A stretch of 64,000 bases of DNA from Asterias amurensis (GCF_032118995.1 NC_092650.1:12832501-12896500); one strand, 5' to 3'. Shown: positions 34,501-46,058, counted from the stretch's first letter. Numbers and translations: made by a program. The notes: generated by a model not told the origin, from the sequence alone.

Positions 34501-37500
34501 CCCCTCATTTTTAAATTCGCATGAATGTAGATCAAACCACTCCTATTGAATCAAACATAATGTCTTTCTATGTCAACTTAAACACATAAATCAGTGCATT
34601 CCAGCTCAAGAGTTAGGCCTGTAGTGTAAATTGGATCATATGTTTTGTTTATCTATTTAATCTATCACATCAGAACTGTAAGAGCATTACAATGTTTCTG
34701 TTTCTTAATAAATAAATGGCCGGGAAAGGTTCGCGTGTTTTATAGCAAGTTCTGGCAAATTTCAGCAGAAATCCATTCAATTTTACTAACACGCAGTCAA
34801 ATTAACGCTTTTGCTTATAATCCACTCAAACTCTTTTTCGCTTTTCATTGATTCACTGTCGTGTTCGTGCACATATGATTTTGTTTTTCTCAATCAGATT
34901 CGTCTCAATCATTCTATTTCATATAGTCATTAAATGCACTATTCTATTGGTATTACTACAAATAGTTGTTAGCATAAAACTTACTTGGTAGCGAGCAGTG
35001 GAGAGCTTTTCTCACTGAAATATGATTTGAATTGAATTCGAGACCTCAGCTGAGGTCTCGAATTCAAGCATCTGAAACCACACAACTTGTGCACCAAGTG
35101 TGTTGTTTATTCTTCCACCATTCTCTCGCGCTTTCGTCGACCAATTGAGTTCAAAATTTGCACAAGTTTGTTATTTTATACATATGTTGAGATACACCAA
35201 GTGAGAAGACTGGTCTTTGACTAGTACCAAAGGTATCCATTATTTGAAATACCACTTTGATCATTTCTTTGTACTAGTAGTTTAAAACGGTTGGCCAGCT
35301 CTTGGTGCTGGCTTTTACGAAATTGAATGAGTCTTGATGCTTTATGAAATTGAATTATCTTGGTTCACCAATGAATGCTAAACTGGTGAAATTGAATTAT
35401 ACTCTTTCTGACCGTCGAATGCTGATTCAACGGAGCATTCATTTGGAAAGGAGATTAAATGGGTGTTAACATGAATGGATTTAATGTTGAAATTGGCCGG
35501 GAAATCTTTTTTTTCTCTAAAAGAATCATGCAGAAGCACTGTGCAAAATAGATGATGATTATGTAATAATTAAATGATCTCGAGACCAAGGGCTCGATGC
35601 ACAGTTTACCGACTAAACATAGAGTTATCCACTGGTTACACCACACAGAGTAACACTCGAAGCATAGAACTTGTTTTAAAGGATACTTTTAAATGGCGAG
35701 TATTATGTTGATTATGCAAAACTATGGAGGTAGGGCAAAGCTAATTACCCATTTTCAATGCCAGACACGAACTGTATGTTGACTGTAATATATGACATAA
35801 TGTTGCAAATAAGAATTTCTGTCTGGCCACATTGGTCCAATCAAAGCCGTCCATTGCTCCGTAGGGGTCCATTTTGCATCAATTGATTCAATAAGAAGCA
35901 AATAGCGATGGTAATTTGATGCAAGTGAATGGTTTAATAGTCACTTCGGTCTGGCGGCGAACACCCCGGCACCTCAGCTGTCATCATAGTCGGTATCATT
36001 GTGGAGATGGTGTGTGTGTGTGCATGAATGCTGGAACCAACCGCAACGTCAGTGGGGTGCAGACTACCATGGTGCTGTTCCACATACCACCTTTTTTCTT
36101 CCAAAAAAATCAAGTCCCATTTTTTTGAAGACATCATTTCGAATTAACTAAAAACATCGATTAATACGAGAAAGGTTTTAACAAAAACACATGCTGCAAA
36201 GAAGTAATTTTCCACGAACTTGATTCCGAGACCTCTAACTTAGAATGAAGGTCTCGAAATCAAGCATCTGAAAGCACACGACTTCGTGTGGCCATGGTGC
36301 GACAAGGGTTTTTTCTTTCAATGATATCTCGCAACTTCGACTACCGATTGAGTCCAAATTTTCACATGTTTGTTATTTCATGCATATGTTGAGATACACC
36401 AACTGAGAAGACTAGTCTTTGACAATTACCAATAGTGTCCAGTGTCTTTAATTACAAAGTTCATACCAGTAGTAGTAGTATACTAAATAAAGGAGTTAAT
36501 TACGTTAAAGACAAGAAAAGAAACCATTTGATGAAGCCCACCCAATTACCAGTTTGCCATTCGTCGCTTCAAATGTGGATTGGTCTTCATTATTGACGAT
36601 CGAGTATAAATTCTACGGGGTTTTTTTTGTTGCAAATTTCTGTTGTAAGTATAGACCTATCCCCGATGCAAATTTAACATCTATTATAAGCCTATACATG
36701 TTTTTTTTTCACTGTATCATCGGAAGACTGTGTTTTAATACCCTCATAATTTTGGTTGTGGTGGCCGAAACATATTGACAGAGTTGATGGGTAGGGGTTA
36801 GAGTTATTACGGTTCTGTTGGAATGTCTCCTTAAAGGAACACGTTGCCTTGGATCGGTCGAGTTGGTCTATAAAAAGCGTCTGTAACCGTTTGTTATAAA
36901 ATGCATATGATTGGAAAGATGTTTTAAAAGTAGAATAGAATGATCCACACATATTTACCTCGAAATTGCGAGGTTTTCCTTTTACTTTGCGAACTAACAC
37001 GGTCGGCCATTTATGGCCGACCGTGTTAGTCGACGAGGTAAAAGGAAAACAAACACATGTTTGTGTGGATCATGGTATTCTACTTTTACAACATCTTTCT
37101 ACCCATGCATTTTATAAAAGACGGTTACAAACGCTTTTTAAAGACCAACTCGACCGATCCAAGGCAACGTGTTCCTTTAACAGCGTTGTTTATAAATTAT
37201 ACAGAGTGTATTCACGTTGCCTTGGATCGGGCGAGTTGGTTTATGAAAATCGTTTGAAAACCGATTGTTCTAAAATGCACATGGAAGTGGTTTTGAAAGT
37301 AGAATACAGCGATCCACACAAATATGGCTCGAAATTGCATGGTTTTCCTTATTCGTCGTGAACTAACGCGGCACATCATTTCGTAAGTCAAATAATATTT
37401 TTGTCAACACAAAATGGCCGACTGTGTCAGTTCGCAAAATAAAAGGGACACCACGCAATAGCCATATTTGTGTATATCATTTTTTTACTTTTGAAATATA

Positions 37501-40500
37501 ATTATAGTTCAAACCATGTGCATTTTATAACAAACGGTTTCAAACATTCCATAAACCAACACACCCGATCCAAGGCAACGTTCCCTTTAAGACGTAAGTC
37601 GAGGTTTATTTTATATTTAGATGTACCAACTCTCACTTGTAACCAAGATATGCCTTAACTTTAAGATTGTTGTCATAAATCTTTATCCAGAAACATTAAA
37701 TGTTTGCTTCTTTAATGTAAACGATCAAAAATATTTCGTTCAGAAAATGATGTAGGTATATCCATGATTCTTTAAGATCTGTACATGTTTTCTTATGTTT
37801 AATTTGTGACTTTCCCTGGGAAATATTTAGTTTCAAGTTTTACGTTAAACAATTTACTCGCACTGAATATTACCCTCCTTTTTCGTCAACAATACTCAAA
37901 GCATTGCTACCGTTTATTACTATTTCTTCTGATAATCTATGAAGAAAGGGCACAAAAGTTGTTCACAAACAAATAAAGAAAGTCAGACACAAACAAATAC
38001 AGAAAGTAAATAAAACATTCACTCGAGAAAGCAAGTTCCAAGCAAACCTATAAACTGATCTGCTGGTTCTAATCTGTGTATGTTTTTATACTTGGATATC
38101 CTAATAGTTGAATTTTCATGAATATGAAAAATAGTACATTTATATGGAACTAATTATAGCAAAGTTGGCACTGCCGCGGCGTCCTGACAAACCCACACCC
38201 ATCTGGATTGGACCATGTAGAACGTAGCTTGGAGGAATAAGTGGGTAGTCACTTGGGCTGGCGGTAAATAAGAACACGTGAGCAATCTCAGAAAATCAAT
38301 TATGCTAATAGAAAGCATGGTTTGTCTATGAAAGTGCACCTTTGTTCAACGCAGCAATTCATACAATAAGTGAACAAAAAAAAATTAACTCAAAATCTAC
38401 CTCGTCATTACAAAACAAAAATTCATTGCCGGGGTTAGCTGTCGCTTGCTTGATTTGTTTGTGATGTCATATTATTATCGTTTGTTTTTTGTGCTTTTAA
38501 AATTGTTTTTGTTTTACAGAGTGTGAGGAACAAATTATACAAACCTGTGACAAATTGTATCTGGAATTCAAGAGCACGGAGTTCATATCGAACACACTAA
38601 GCAGACCAGCCTGTAATGCCGTACAGGTAAAAAAGCACATTAAAGATGAAGGTTAAATTATGATAGAGGGCGCCCTTTACATTACTAAAATAGTTACCAC
38701 TAATCTACTGAACGACCGTGTCGCCGCAATTGTGTGGAATTATAATAAGAATGTCTGCTTTAAATGGCTGTATTGTGGGAAATATATTAACACACACTGA
38801 AAGCAGTTTGTTGACCGTCACATGTGTGACATCATGTACTGTTGATCAAGAACTTTGAAATGAGGGAGGGGGGGGGGGACACACACGCATGTTTTGTGTG
38901 TGAACGTTTTTTTATTTTAAGAAACCGTAGGCAAGAAGTATAATAGGCTACATGACACCATGATGCCAGTCGTACTTCTTTTGATGAATGCAACACTATT
39001 TTCCCCGGTGGATACAGGGTTGATACGGCAAGGTGGAGACGGCATTTTCATTACCTAGTCCAACGAGCTAAAATTAATATGAATTCTTCTGAGACATGAT
39101 AATTAAGTTGGGTTCGCCTGGACATCTTCCCGTCTCTGAATTGGCTCTTACAATGTACACTTTGTACAATGCATGTTATTGTAATGGAACACTTTAATAT
39201 GGCTGAGATGGTTGTTTTTTGATCGATATATATGTTTTAGCAACATCCAACAGCGCAAGCGCCAATGACAGGATGTATAAAAACATCAAACACTTAAAAT
39301 AGCACAATAAAAAAAATTAAACAGACAAAACAGACAGATATTAAAAAATGCGAAAAATCCTACATTTTAAAAGCTTTCCTATCCGGTAGCAATTTCTGGA
39401 ATCTGGCCACGTAATTTCTCCAGCAACACAAATCGAATCTAGTACTGGAAACTCCGACCCTTCCATTTTCTTACAATTGTATCGGAAAGTTACGAATTTG
39501 CTGTGATTTTGCCTGTAATACGATTTTAGGGAGCACTATAATCAACCATCATGGTCCTTTCCCGCCCTCGGGTTACGTAATACCATTGTAAAGTGAATAC
39601 CGAGATTAGGCCTATCGTTTGGGGTTTGATACGCGTTTCTCTTTTACTACTGAAGTTGACTTTACTTTTCTGTATGTTTGAACCGTTTCTCACGTTGTCC
39701 CTTTTTGTTGTGTTTCTTTTGTAGTACTTAGTAGACTGTGTGGCAGGGTTTGATACAGATTGTGACATCACTAGTTATGCACAGGCAATCGCCTCCAGGG
39801 CCGAGGCATATCTGGATTCAGGCGCATGCCCCCTCTTGGATCTTCACAATCTACTTCAGATAACTGGACCTGATGGAAATGAAAAGAAAGCACGGTATGC
39901 CAGATCTGTCGATAACGGTGGGTTTTAAACATACTCAGTTTTTCAGTCATGGAGTTTTTCTGTTGCAATAACCTTTACTTATTATAGGCACATAACGCAA
40001 AGCTGCAGACTTAAACATTGTCACCATGCTGTCTTAAAAAAAGTAAAAAGCACTCGGGTCTGTCTGCCATACCGATCTTGCATAGCCTCATGGCAGACAA
40101 CTCTTGAGTGACAGTCTGGTCCTTCAACTCGATTTAGAGTGAAGTTCGTTCCAATTTCACTCAAAAAGAGTGACAAAGATTGACTTTCATTCTCAAACGA
40201 GGGAAACTGAAGCCCACAACTTCCGAAAAAAATCCCATAACGTCGATCTCGCTTGATCGACCCTACAGTTTGCTCACATGATGAACCCTGGCAGGACTCT
40301 GTGTTAAAGGCAGTGGACACTATTGGTAATTACTCAAAATAATTATTATCATAAAACCTTTCTTGAATACGACTAATGGGGAGAGGTTGATAGTCAAAAA
40401 CATTCTGAGAAACAGCTCCCTCTGCAGTGACGTAGTTTTCGAGAAAGAAGTAGTTTTCCACGAATTTGATTTCGAGACCTCAAGTTTAGAATTTGAGGTC

Positions 40501-41442
40501 TTGAAATCAAGCATCAGAAAACACACAACTTCGTGTGACAAGGGTGTTTTTTTTTCTTTCATTATTATCTCGCAACTTCGTCGACCGATTGAGCTCAAAT
40601 GTTCACAGGATTGCTATTTTGTGCATATGTTGAGATACATTGTGTTTGACAATTACCAATAGTGTCCAGTGTCTTTAAGCTTCGGAAATCACTGCTGCTT
40701 GAGAAACATACTATATACAGTTCATCACTCTTCTGAGACACACTCTCATCTTTGTCACTCACGTAATCACTTGTCTAACACAGGCAACACCATTGCATAA
40801 GAATAATTACCCAAGGATAAGTCTGGAGACTTAATCAGATCGATTTAATCCCGAAGCAACTGCTGAGAGAGGACGGGCCGGAGGTCCATGAGAATCTAAA
40901 AACTTAATGTCATTCCTTGATAGTGAACAATTCTCACTTTTGGATACAAATATTATTATTACATGTTAAGATGACGTTTTTGCAACCAAATGTCTCACTT
41001 TATAGAGCATGCAACAGACAAGGAACAAGGATTGTCATTTTCAGACTCAAATCCGAATACAACAAGAGTGCCACTTGTTTATCCGGGCAAAAGTATCAAG
41101 TGTGCACAGTATTGCGATGTTTATAATAAGTAACTATTCGATCTTTTGTTTACAGACGTTGAAATAACGACTGCTTCGGACAAAGACTTGTTCGGCAAAC
41201 ACTGTCCTGGCGATTTCATCAACCATTGCGCCAAGAAGTTTGAACAAAATCTCAACAAAGATTCGCAGACGATGTACTGTCCAATACTCGCCAGCTACGC
41301 CCATTGTCTCAAGAAACGCTCACGACACTGTGCTGCAGATGTAAACAGCCCCCTCTTGCGAAATAATATGGCCAGGCTGAGAACCTTGGAAAGCAGAGCG
41401 AAGTCTTGTCACAAGACCTACCGATCTTTTAAGAAGTGGTAG
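28290..41442 (+). CDS. secreted His-rich EF-hand protein with two six-cysteine modules, five exons
   Basis: Exons are 28290-28507, 33259-33503, 38520-38626, 39725-39917 and 41156-41442, all GT-AG with consistent phases: 1050 bases, 349 residues. Residues 1-26 form a signal peptide (LLVVVLVVTSLSTGALA core). A His-rich run sits at about 40-49, followed by an acidic linker. Two canonical 12-residue EF loops follow: D100-E111 (DRDGDGFVTRDE) and D131-E142 (DGDGDGRFSEEE). Cysteines then form two modules: C156, C164, C186, C195, C203, C225 and C271, C279, C296, C305, C313, C339. Spacing is C-x7-C-x16/21-C-x8-C-x7-C-x21/25-C. No membrane segment follows the signal. Inferred role: extracellular or secretory-pathway calcium-binding protein, possibly metal-binding through the histidines. 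I do not recognise a named family; nematode DUF19-type six-Cys domains are a comparison to try. Gene structure secure, function open. Confidence 0.88.
28546..29045. mobile_element. family B/A remnant interrupted by family E
   Basis: ACACGTTTGGTAGTTG (28549 on) is a B left end. Its continuation, CAGTCTTCTCACTTG to ACTGCTTTCTC, resumes after the family E copy at 28812. The right end has decayed near 29045. Confidence 0.75.
28571..28812. mobile_element. family E hairpin element nested in family B/A
   Basis: GGGCCCAATTTCATAGAGCT and inverse AGCTCTATGAAATAGGCCCC. In the EF-hand gene's first coding-region intron. Confidence 0.88.
29249..29617. mobile_element. family B TTAA element
   Basis: Both ends intact: TTAAAGGGAAGGTACACG and CGTGTACCCTCCCTTTAA. 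Confidence 0.95.
29965..30350. mobile_element. family A TTAA element, first duplicate
   Basis: TTAAAGGCAGTGGACACTAT to GTGTCCACTGTCTTTAA. Confidence 0.95.
30516..30910. mobile_element. family A TTAA element, second duplicate
   Basis: Same ends as the first duplicate, with a small extra GAGAAAC repeat inside (about 30618-30631). Confidence 0.95.
30911..31440. other. intronic, nothing recognised
   Basis: No repeat family or exon seen. Confidence 0.4.
31441..31832. mobile_element. family A TTAA element
   Basis: TTAAAGGCAGTGGACACACT to GTGTCCACTGCCTTTAA. Confidence 0.94.
31833..32754. other. intronic, nothing recognised
   Basis: An 84-codon frame at 32532-32786 shows no recognisable features. 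Confidence 0.35.
32755..33222. repeat. 160-bp tandem repeat, three units
   Basis: TTGATAAATGTAGGTCAAAA begins near 32755, 32915 and 33076. The array runs to just before the acceptor of the EF-hand exon at 33259. Confidence 0.93.
33259..33503 (+). CDS. EF-hand gene, exon with both EF-hands
   Basis: Acceptor TTTCTATTCCACAG, donor GCCG|GTATGC. It encodes a charged segment, then the paired EF-hands with all calcium-coordinating positions filled. A 160-bp tandem array ends about 35 bases upstream of the acceptor. Confidence 0.93.
33504..34049. other. intronic, nothing recognised
   Basis: AT-rich; no repeat seen. Confidence 0.4.
34050..34430. mobile_element. family A TTAA element
   Basis: TTAAAGACAGTTGACACTAT to GTGTCCACTGCCTTTAA. 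Confidence 0.93.
34431..34941. other. intronic, nothing recognised
   Basis: No repeat or exon seen. Confidence 0.4.
34942..35245. mobile_element. family A TTAA element, AGCT-centred, ends decayed
   Basis: Perfect centre AATTCGAGACCTCAGC/TGAGGTCTCGAATT; the A body is present but the TTAA termini are not. Confidence 0.75.
35246..36198. other. intronic, nothing recognised
   Basis: GAAATTGAAT(TG)A motifs recur near 35320-35400. Short (GT)n at about 36010. No gene. Confidence 0.35.
36199..36451. mobile_element. family A TTAA element, left part missing
   Basis: Starts inside the A body (GAAGTAATTTTCCACGAA) and ends GTGTCCAGTGTCTTTAA. Confidence 0.88.
36831..37180. mobile_element. family D TTAA element
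   Basis: TTAAAGGAACACGTTGCC to GGCAACGTGTTCCTTTAA. The centre is shortened to ATTTATGGCCGACC; the usual GGGAGTCAAA part is lost. Confidence 0.93.
37211..37590. mobile_element. family D TTAA element, diverged
   Basis: TTCACGTTGCCTTGGATCGG to CAAGGCAACGTTCCCTTTAA. Older than its neighbour, with a changed centre. Confidence 0.85.
37591..38519. other. intronic, nothing recognised
   Basis: No repeat family or exon seen before the exon at 38520. Confidence 0.4.
38520..38626 (+). CDS. EF-hand gene, exon with first half of Cys module 1
   Basis: Acceptor TTTTTGTTTTACAG, donor CAG|GTAAAA. Encodes C156, C164 and C186. Too short to stand out as an open frame; found by following splice phase. Confidence 0.88.
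38627..39724. other. intronic, nothing recognised
   Basis: Poly-G run near 38868-38878; A-rich patch near 39300. No gene. Confidence 0.4.
39725..39917 (+). CDS. EF-hand gene, exon with second half of Cys module 1
   Basis: Acceptor TTTCTTTTGTAG, donor AACG|GTGGGT. Encodes C195, C203 and C225, then a linker to module 2. The intron falls inside the x8 spacer between cysteines 3 and 4. Confidence 0.88.
39918..40303. other. intronic, nothing recognised
   Basis: A 99-codon minus-strand frame (40021-40320) has no recognisable features. Confidence 0.35.
40304..40678. mobile_element. family A TTAA element
   Basis: TTAAAGGCAGTGGACACTAT to GTGTCCAGTGTCTTTAA. Last intron of the EF-hand gene. Confidence 0.94.
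40679..41155. other. intronic, nothing recognised
   Basis: No repeat seen before the terminal exon acceptor. Confidence 0.4.
41156..41442 (+). CDS. EF-hand gene, terminal exon with whole Cys module 2
   Basis: Acceptor ATCTTTTGTTTACAG. Encodes all six cysteines of module 2 without an intron, then a basic tail ending KKW and the TAG stop at 41440-41442. Confidence 0.92.
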
Positions 41443-41670
41443 ATTTTCCGTCTTTGCATTCCTGTTTGTATCGTTAACTAATCATATCCGGTCAGTCATG
41501 GCGTCCCTTACCAGTGGTTTGGGAAAGACAGTGCTTCGAATTTTGTCAAATTTCTCTCAAAGAGTTGAAACTATTAAAGGCGCTTTCTAAATGTTCACGC
41601 TGATAATGGTAATTGTTTAAGTTATTGTCTTAAAGGCTAATCATATTTTGGTACTGATTGCAAATTTTAG

Positions 41671-41995
41671 TTAAAGGCAGTGGACACTATTAGTAATTGT
41701 CAAACCCTAGCCTTCATAGTTAGTGTATCTCAACATTATGCATAAAATAACTAACCTGTGAAAATTTAAGCTCAATCGGTCATCGAAGTTGCGAGACAAT
41801 GACAGAAAAAAAATACCTTGTCATACGAAGTTGTGTGCGTTAAGATGGTTGATTTCGAGACCTCATCTTCTAAATTTGAGGTCTCGAAATCAAATTCGTG
41901 GAAAATTACTTCATCAACCTCTCCACATTACTCGTCACCAAGAAAGGTGTTATGCTAATAATTATTTTGAGTAATTACCAAAAGTGTCCACTGCC
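41671..41995. mobile_element. family A TTAA element, right end damaged
   Basis: TTAAAGGCAGTGGACACTAT to AAAGTGTCCACTGCC. Lacks the CTATGTCACTTCAGAGGG block. May lie in the EF-hand gene 3' UTR. Confidence 0.9.
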
Positions 41996-42388
41996 AAGGA
42001 AAGTTAACTTAAACACTACTTTAAATTAATTTTGTTTAACGTCTAAAAAATCATTGGAAATATTTTCGTGATTTCCATAGTATACTTATTTGGTCGTGGT
42101 ATAGGGTTTAGAATTACTTCCTCGCAAGACAAACACATTCACAACTGAAAGGCTGGGAAATAAATCAGACATTTTTTAATAACAACCAGTGGGATGGATT
42201 TAATGCACATTCTCAAGAAGCTCATTTCAATTGTGTGGCAATCAAAGTAGCAGCTGTGATTTGTGGGGTCGTCAATTATTATTTCTTAACTTCAGTTTGT
42301 CTGTCAGCAGAAGAAATTACTTCTCTGCAAGGTTGTTGAACTTTGCTATCTGTGAGCTTTGGATAATTGGCATTAATGTACTATGTCT
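41996..42388. other. downstream of EF-hand gene
   Basis: AATAAA near 42160 is a possible polyadenylation signal; nothing else seen. Confidence 0.25.
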
Positions 42389-42714
42389 GTAAAGCCATTG
42401 GACACTTTCGGTAAACAGTATTGTCCAAAGGCCCACACTTCGTGTATCACAACTTCTATATAAAATAACAAACCGGTGAAAATTAAGGCTCAATCGGTCG
42501 TCGGAGTCGGGAGAAAATAACGAGAAAACCCACTCTTGTTTCTGCTGCACGTTGCACCGTGTCATGACATGTGTTTAAAATAAATCCGTTATTTATTGAT
42601 GAGAATTGATATTATTTTAATGTTTTCTCAAAAAGTAAAGCATTTCATGAAAAAATATTTCAAGAGAAGTCTTTCACCATTACCTTCTGTTCCGAAAGTG
42701 TCCAATGGCTTTAA
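42389..42714. mobile_element. family C TTAA element
   Basis: GTAAAGCCATTGGACACTTT to AAGTGTCCAATGGCTTTAA. Confidence 0.9.
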
Positions 42715-42810
42715 TAGTAAAAACAAAACAAAAACGTAATGGCTGTTTATTGTATTCGACTATCATCTAATGATGTTACTAATACTTTAACCCTAACACC
42801 GATGTCTGTT

Positions 42811-43184
42811 TTAAAGGGAGCGAACTCGTTTGGTAAATGTCAAAGACCAGTCTTCTCACTTGGTGTATCCCATCATACCATAACAAGCCTGTGAAAATTT
42901 GGGTTCAATTGGTCATCGAAGTTGCAAGGAAATGATGAAAGAAAAAACACCATTGTTGGACGAATTTGTGTGCTTTATTTCAGATAAGAATAAAAGACTT
43001 CATAGCTAGAAGTTTTTTATTATTTTAGTGAGGAATTGCCTCTTTCTCAAAAACTACGTTACTTCAGATGGAGTCGTTTCCCACAATGTTTTATACTAAC
43101 AGCAGCTCTCCAATGCTCATTACCAAGTCAGTTTTTAAGTTAATATTTGTTTTGAGTAATTACCAAACGCGTACATTCCCTTTA
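42811..43184. mobile_element. family B TTAA element
   Basis: TTAAAGGGAGCGAACTCGTT to ACGCGTACATTCCCTTTA; centre ACTTCATAGCTAGAAGT. Confidence 0.92.
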
Positions 43185-43299
43185 GAGCACTGTTTACTCA
43201 TTACTTTCCCGATTTCTGTTAACAAAATCAACAGGCAAATTACTCGGGTGGGATTCGAAACCACGACCTTTACATTGCATAGCAGAAGTCCATCTAATG

Positions 43300-43651
43300 T
43301 TAAAGGAACACGTTGCCTTGGATCGGACGAGCTGGTCTATAAAAAGTGTTTGTAACTTTTGTTTTTAATGCATATGGTTGAATATGCTTCGAAATTGCGA
43401 GGTTTGCCTATTACTGTGCGAACTAACACGGTCGGCCATTTATGGGAGTCAAACATTTGACTCCCATAAATGGCCGACCGTGTTAATCGACAAGGTAAAA
43501 GGAAAACCGTGCAATTTTGAGGCATGTTTGTGTGGATCATATATATATTCTACTTTTACAACATCTTTCTACCCATGTGCATTTTATAACAAACGGTTAC
43601 AAATGTTGTTCAAAGACAACTTAACCGATCCAAGGCAACGCGTTCCTTTAA
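43300..43651. mobile_element. family D TTAA element, first in a chain
   Basis: TTAAAGGAACACGTTGCC to GGCAACGCGTTCCTTTAA. Its last TTAA (43648-43651) is also the start of a family C piece. Confidence 0.94.
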
Positions 43652-43806
43652 AGCCATTATACACTTTCGGAACAGAAAAAATCAATAAAAGTTCACAGTT
43701 TTACAAATAACTTACAGGGTTTACAGAAGGTAATGGTAAAATACTTCTCTTGTAATATTAGTACATGAAATGCTTTACTTTTTGAGAAAACATTAGAACA
43801 ATTTAA
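43648..43806. mobile_element. family C half-element, second in a chain
   Basis: TTAAAGCCATTATACACTTT through TTTTTGAGAAAACATTAG, one arm only. It ends at the TTAA of the next D copy, and the other arm is not found after that copy. Confidence 0.88.
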
Positions 43807-44191
43807 AGGAACACGTTGCCTTGGATCGGTCGAGTTGGTCTTTGAAAATCGTTCTGTAACCGTTTGTTGTAAAATGTATATGGTTAGAAAGATATTGTAA
43901 AAGTAGAATACAATGATCTACCCAAATATGCTTCGAAATTGCGTGGTTTTCTTTTTACCCTGTCGACTAACACGGTCAGCCATTTATGGGAGTCAAAATT
44001 TTGACTCCCATAAATGGCCGACCGTGATAGTTCGCGACTTAAACGGAAAACCGTGCAGTTTCGAGTGATACTTGTGTGGATCATTATATTCTACTTTTAA
44101 AACATCTTTCATCTTTGTCATTTCATAACAAACGGTTTCAAACGCTTTTAATAGACCAACTCGTCCGATCCAAGGCAACGTGTTCCTTTAA
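43803..44191. mobile_element. family D TTAA element, third in a chain
   Basis: TTAAAGGAACACGTTGCC to GGCAACGTGTTCCTTTAA with long GGGAGTCAAAATTTTGACTC centre. Confidence 0.95.
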
Positions 44192-44576
44192 AGACACTGG
44201 ACACTAATGGTAATTGTCAAAGACCAGTCTTCTCACTTGGTGTATCTCAACATATGCATAAAATAACAAACCTGTGAAAATTTGAACTCAATTGGTCGTC
44301 GAAGTTGCGAGATAATATGAAAGAAAGAAAAAATCATTGTCACACGAAATTGTGTGCTTTTAGATGCTTGATTTCGAGACCTCAAAATCTAAATCTGAGG
44401 TCTCGAAATCAAACTCGTGGAAAATGACTTCTTTCTCGGAAACTACATCACCTCGGAGGGAGCCGTTTCTCAAAATGTTTTATACTATCAATCTCTCCCC
44501 ATTACTCGTTACCAATTAAGGTTTTTTGCAAATAATTATTTTGAGTTTTTTTTACAAATAGTGTCCACTGTCTTTA
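44188..44576. mobile_element. family A TTAA element, fourth in a chain
   Basis: TTAAAGACACTGGACACTAA to GTGTCCACTGTCTTTAA, sharing its first TTAA with the preceding D. Confidence 0.94.
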
Positions 44577-44875
44577 AGGGACGTAAGATCTTTGTTGTGA
44601 GTAGCTTGTATTGACAGAAGGTGTTATGTATTGTGAGGCTGATTATAATTAAACCTTATTGTTAATAACAATAAATGCACCAGCTGCTATGTGTTATTGT
44701 AATTACAAATCATGATTGTAGTAAAGAAACTGCTGCTTCAGTTCAGTGGCATTACAAATTCAGGTTACTGACCCACTGGGAGCATTTAGAGGTTCTTCAT
44801 TGAAGAAGGATGTGGGGGGGGGGGGGGCTTCATGATAATATGGCCCATTACATTATGAGATACTACTACCCGCTA

Positions 44876-45262
44876 TTAAAGGCAGTGGACACTATTGGTA
44901 ATTACTCAAAATAATTATTAGCAAAAAAAACTTTCTTGATTACGAGTAATGGGGAGAGGTTGATGGTATAAAACATTGTGGGAAACGGCGCCCTCTGAAG
45001 TGGAGTAGTTTTCGAGAAAGAAGTAATTTTCCACGAATTTGATCTCGAAACCTCAAGTTTAGAATTTGAGGTCTCGAAATCAAGCATCTGAAAGCACACA
45101 ACTTCGTGTTACAAGGGTATTTTTTCTTTCATTTTTATCTCGCAAATTTGACGGCCGATTGAGCTCAAATTTTCACAGGTTTGTTATTTTATGCATATGT
45201 TGAGATACACCAACTGTGGAGACTAGTCGTTGACAATTACCAACATTGTCCAGTGTCTTTTA
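44876..45262. mobile_element. family A TTAA element
   Basis: TTAAAGGCAGTGGACACTAT to TTGTCCAGTGTCTTTTA. A poly-G run lies just upstream (about 44814-44827). Confidence 0.92.
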
Positions 45263-46058
45263 TTTTGTAAGAAGACGTACGTTCAGCATAAAATAATAAC
45301 GATTTTAATTTGATAATATTTAGACTGTTTTGAATAGTAAATTTGCTGTTTGTTCATTGGTCACGTTTATTGTTGTAAGAAGATGCTTCTGTTTTTGTCT
45401 GTCGACAACACATTTAACCGATGAAGATGAAATAGTCGATGGTTTAGTTAAATAATTTCAAAACCCCTACACAGTGTCCCAACTTGAACGTGCGTGGTCG
45501 AAAAAATCAGTCTTTTTTCCATTTTTGGTTTCATTATTTAATTTTCTAAGATAATGCACATTAAAAAAAATATGTACGATTTTTTGAACCATGTAGGCCT
45601 AAGGTCATAGCTTTATTTATTTATTCGCCGTTGGCTCGAAAACAAATGCAAAAGCGTATTGTGATTAACTTTGGCATTTATTACTTGTTTTATTGTAATA
45701 TTATATACACTTTGGGCTGAAAGTTATGTCTTTCAAACATATTATGTTAGCCAATAATGTTAATAGCCATTAACGTATAGCCATTAAACTATTAGCCTTA
45801 AACTTTGTAGCCATTAGTATGTTAATCATTAACAGAACAGTCATTAGGCCTAGGCTATTTGCAATTAATCTTTTTTGACAGATGGCTTTGTTCAACGTGG
45901 CTTGGTTCATTAATGCTAATGATCCAAAACGAGAGTGGCGTGTATAGGCGATGTTTCACGCAGGGGTTCGTGATTTTTACTCTCATTTTTTGTGTGAAGA
46001 TTTAATTAAACCTTACAAAAAAATTAATGCAACAATGTGTTGTCATTTTCTTCATTGG
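45263..46058. other. intergenic, short irregular repeats only
   Basis: TAGCCATTAA-like motifs recur irregularly at about 45750-45850. No gene. Confidence 0.45.

Noticed and set aside
40021..40320. 99-codon minus-strand frame in the last EF-hand intron
   Set aside because: No recognisable domain; overlaps the TTAA end of a family A element.
43245..43285. tRNA-like B box GGTTTCGAATCCCACC on the minus strand
   Set aside because: No A box at the right distance and no recognisable SINE body.
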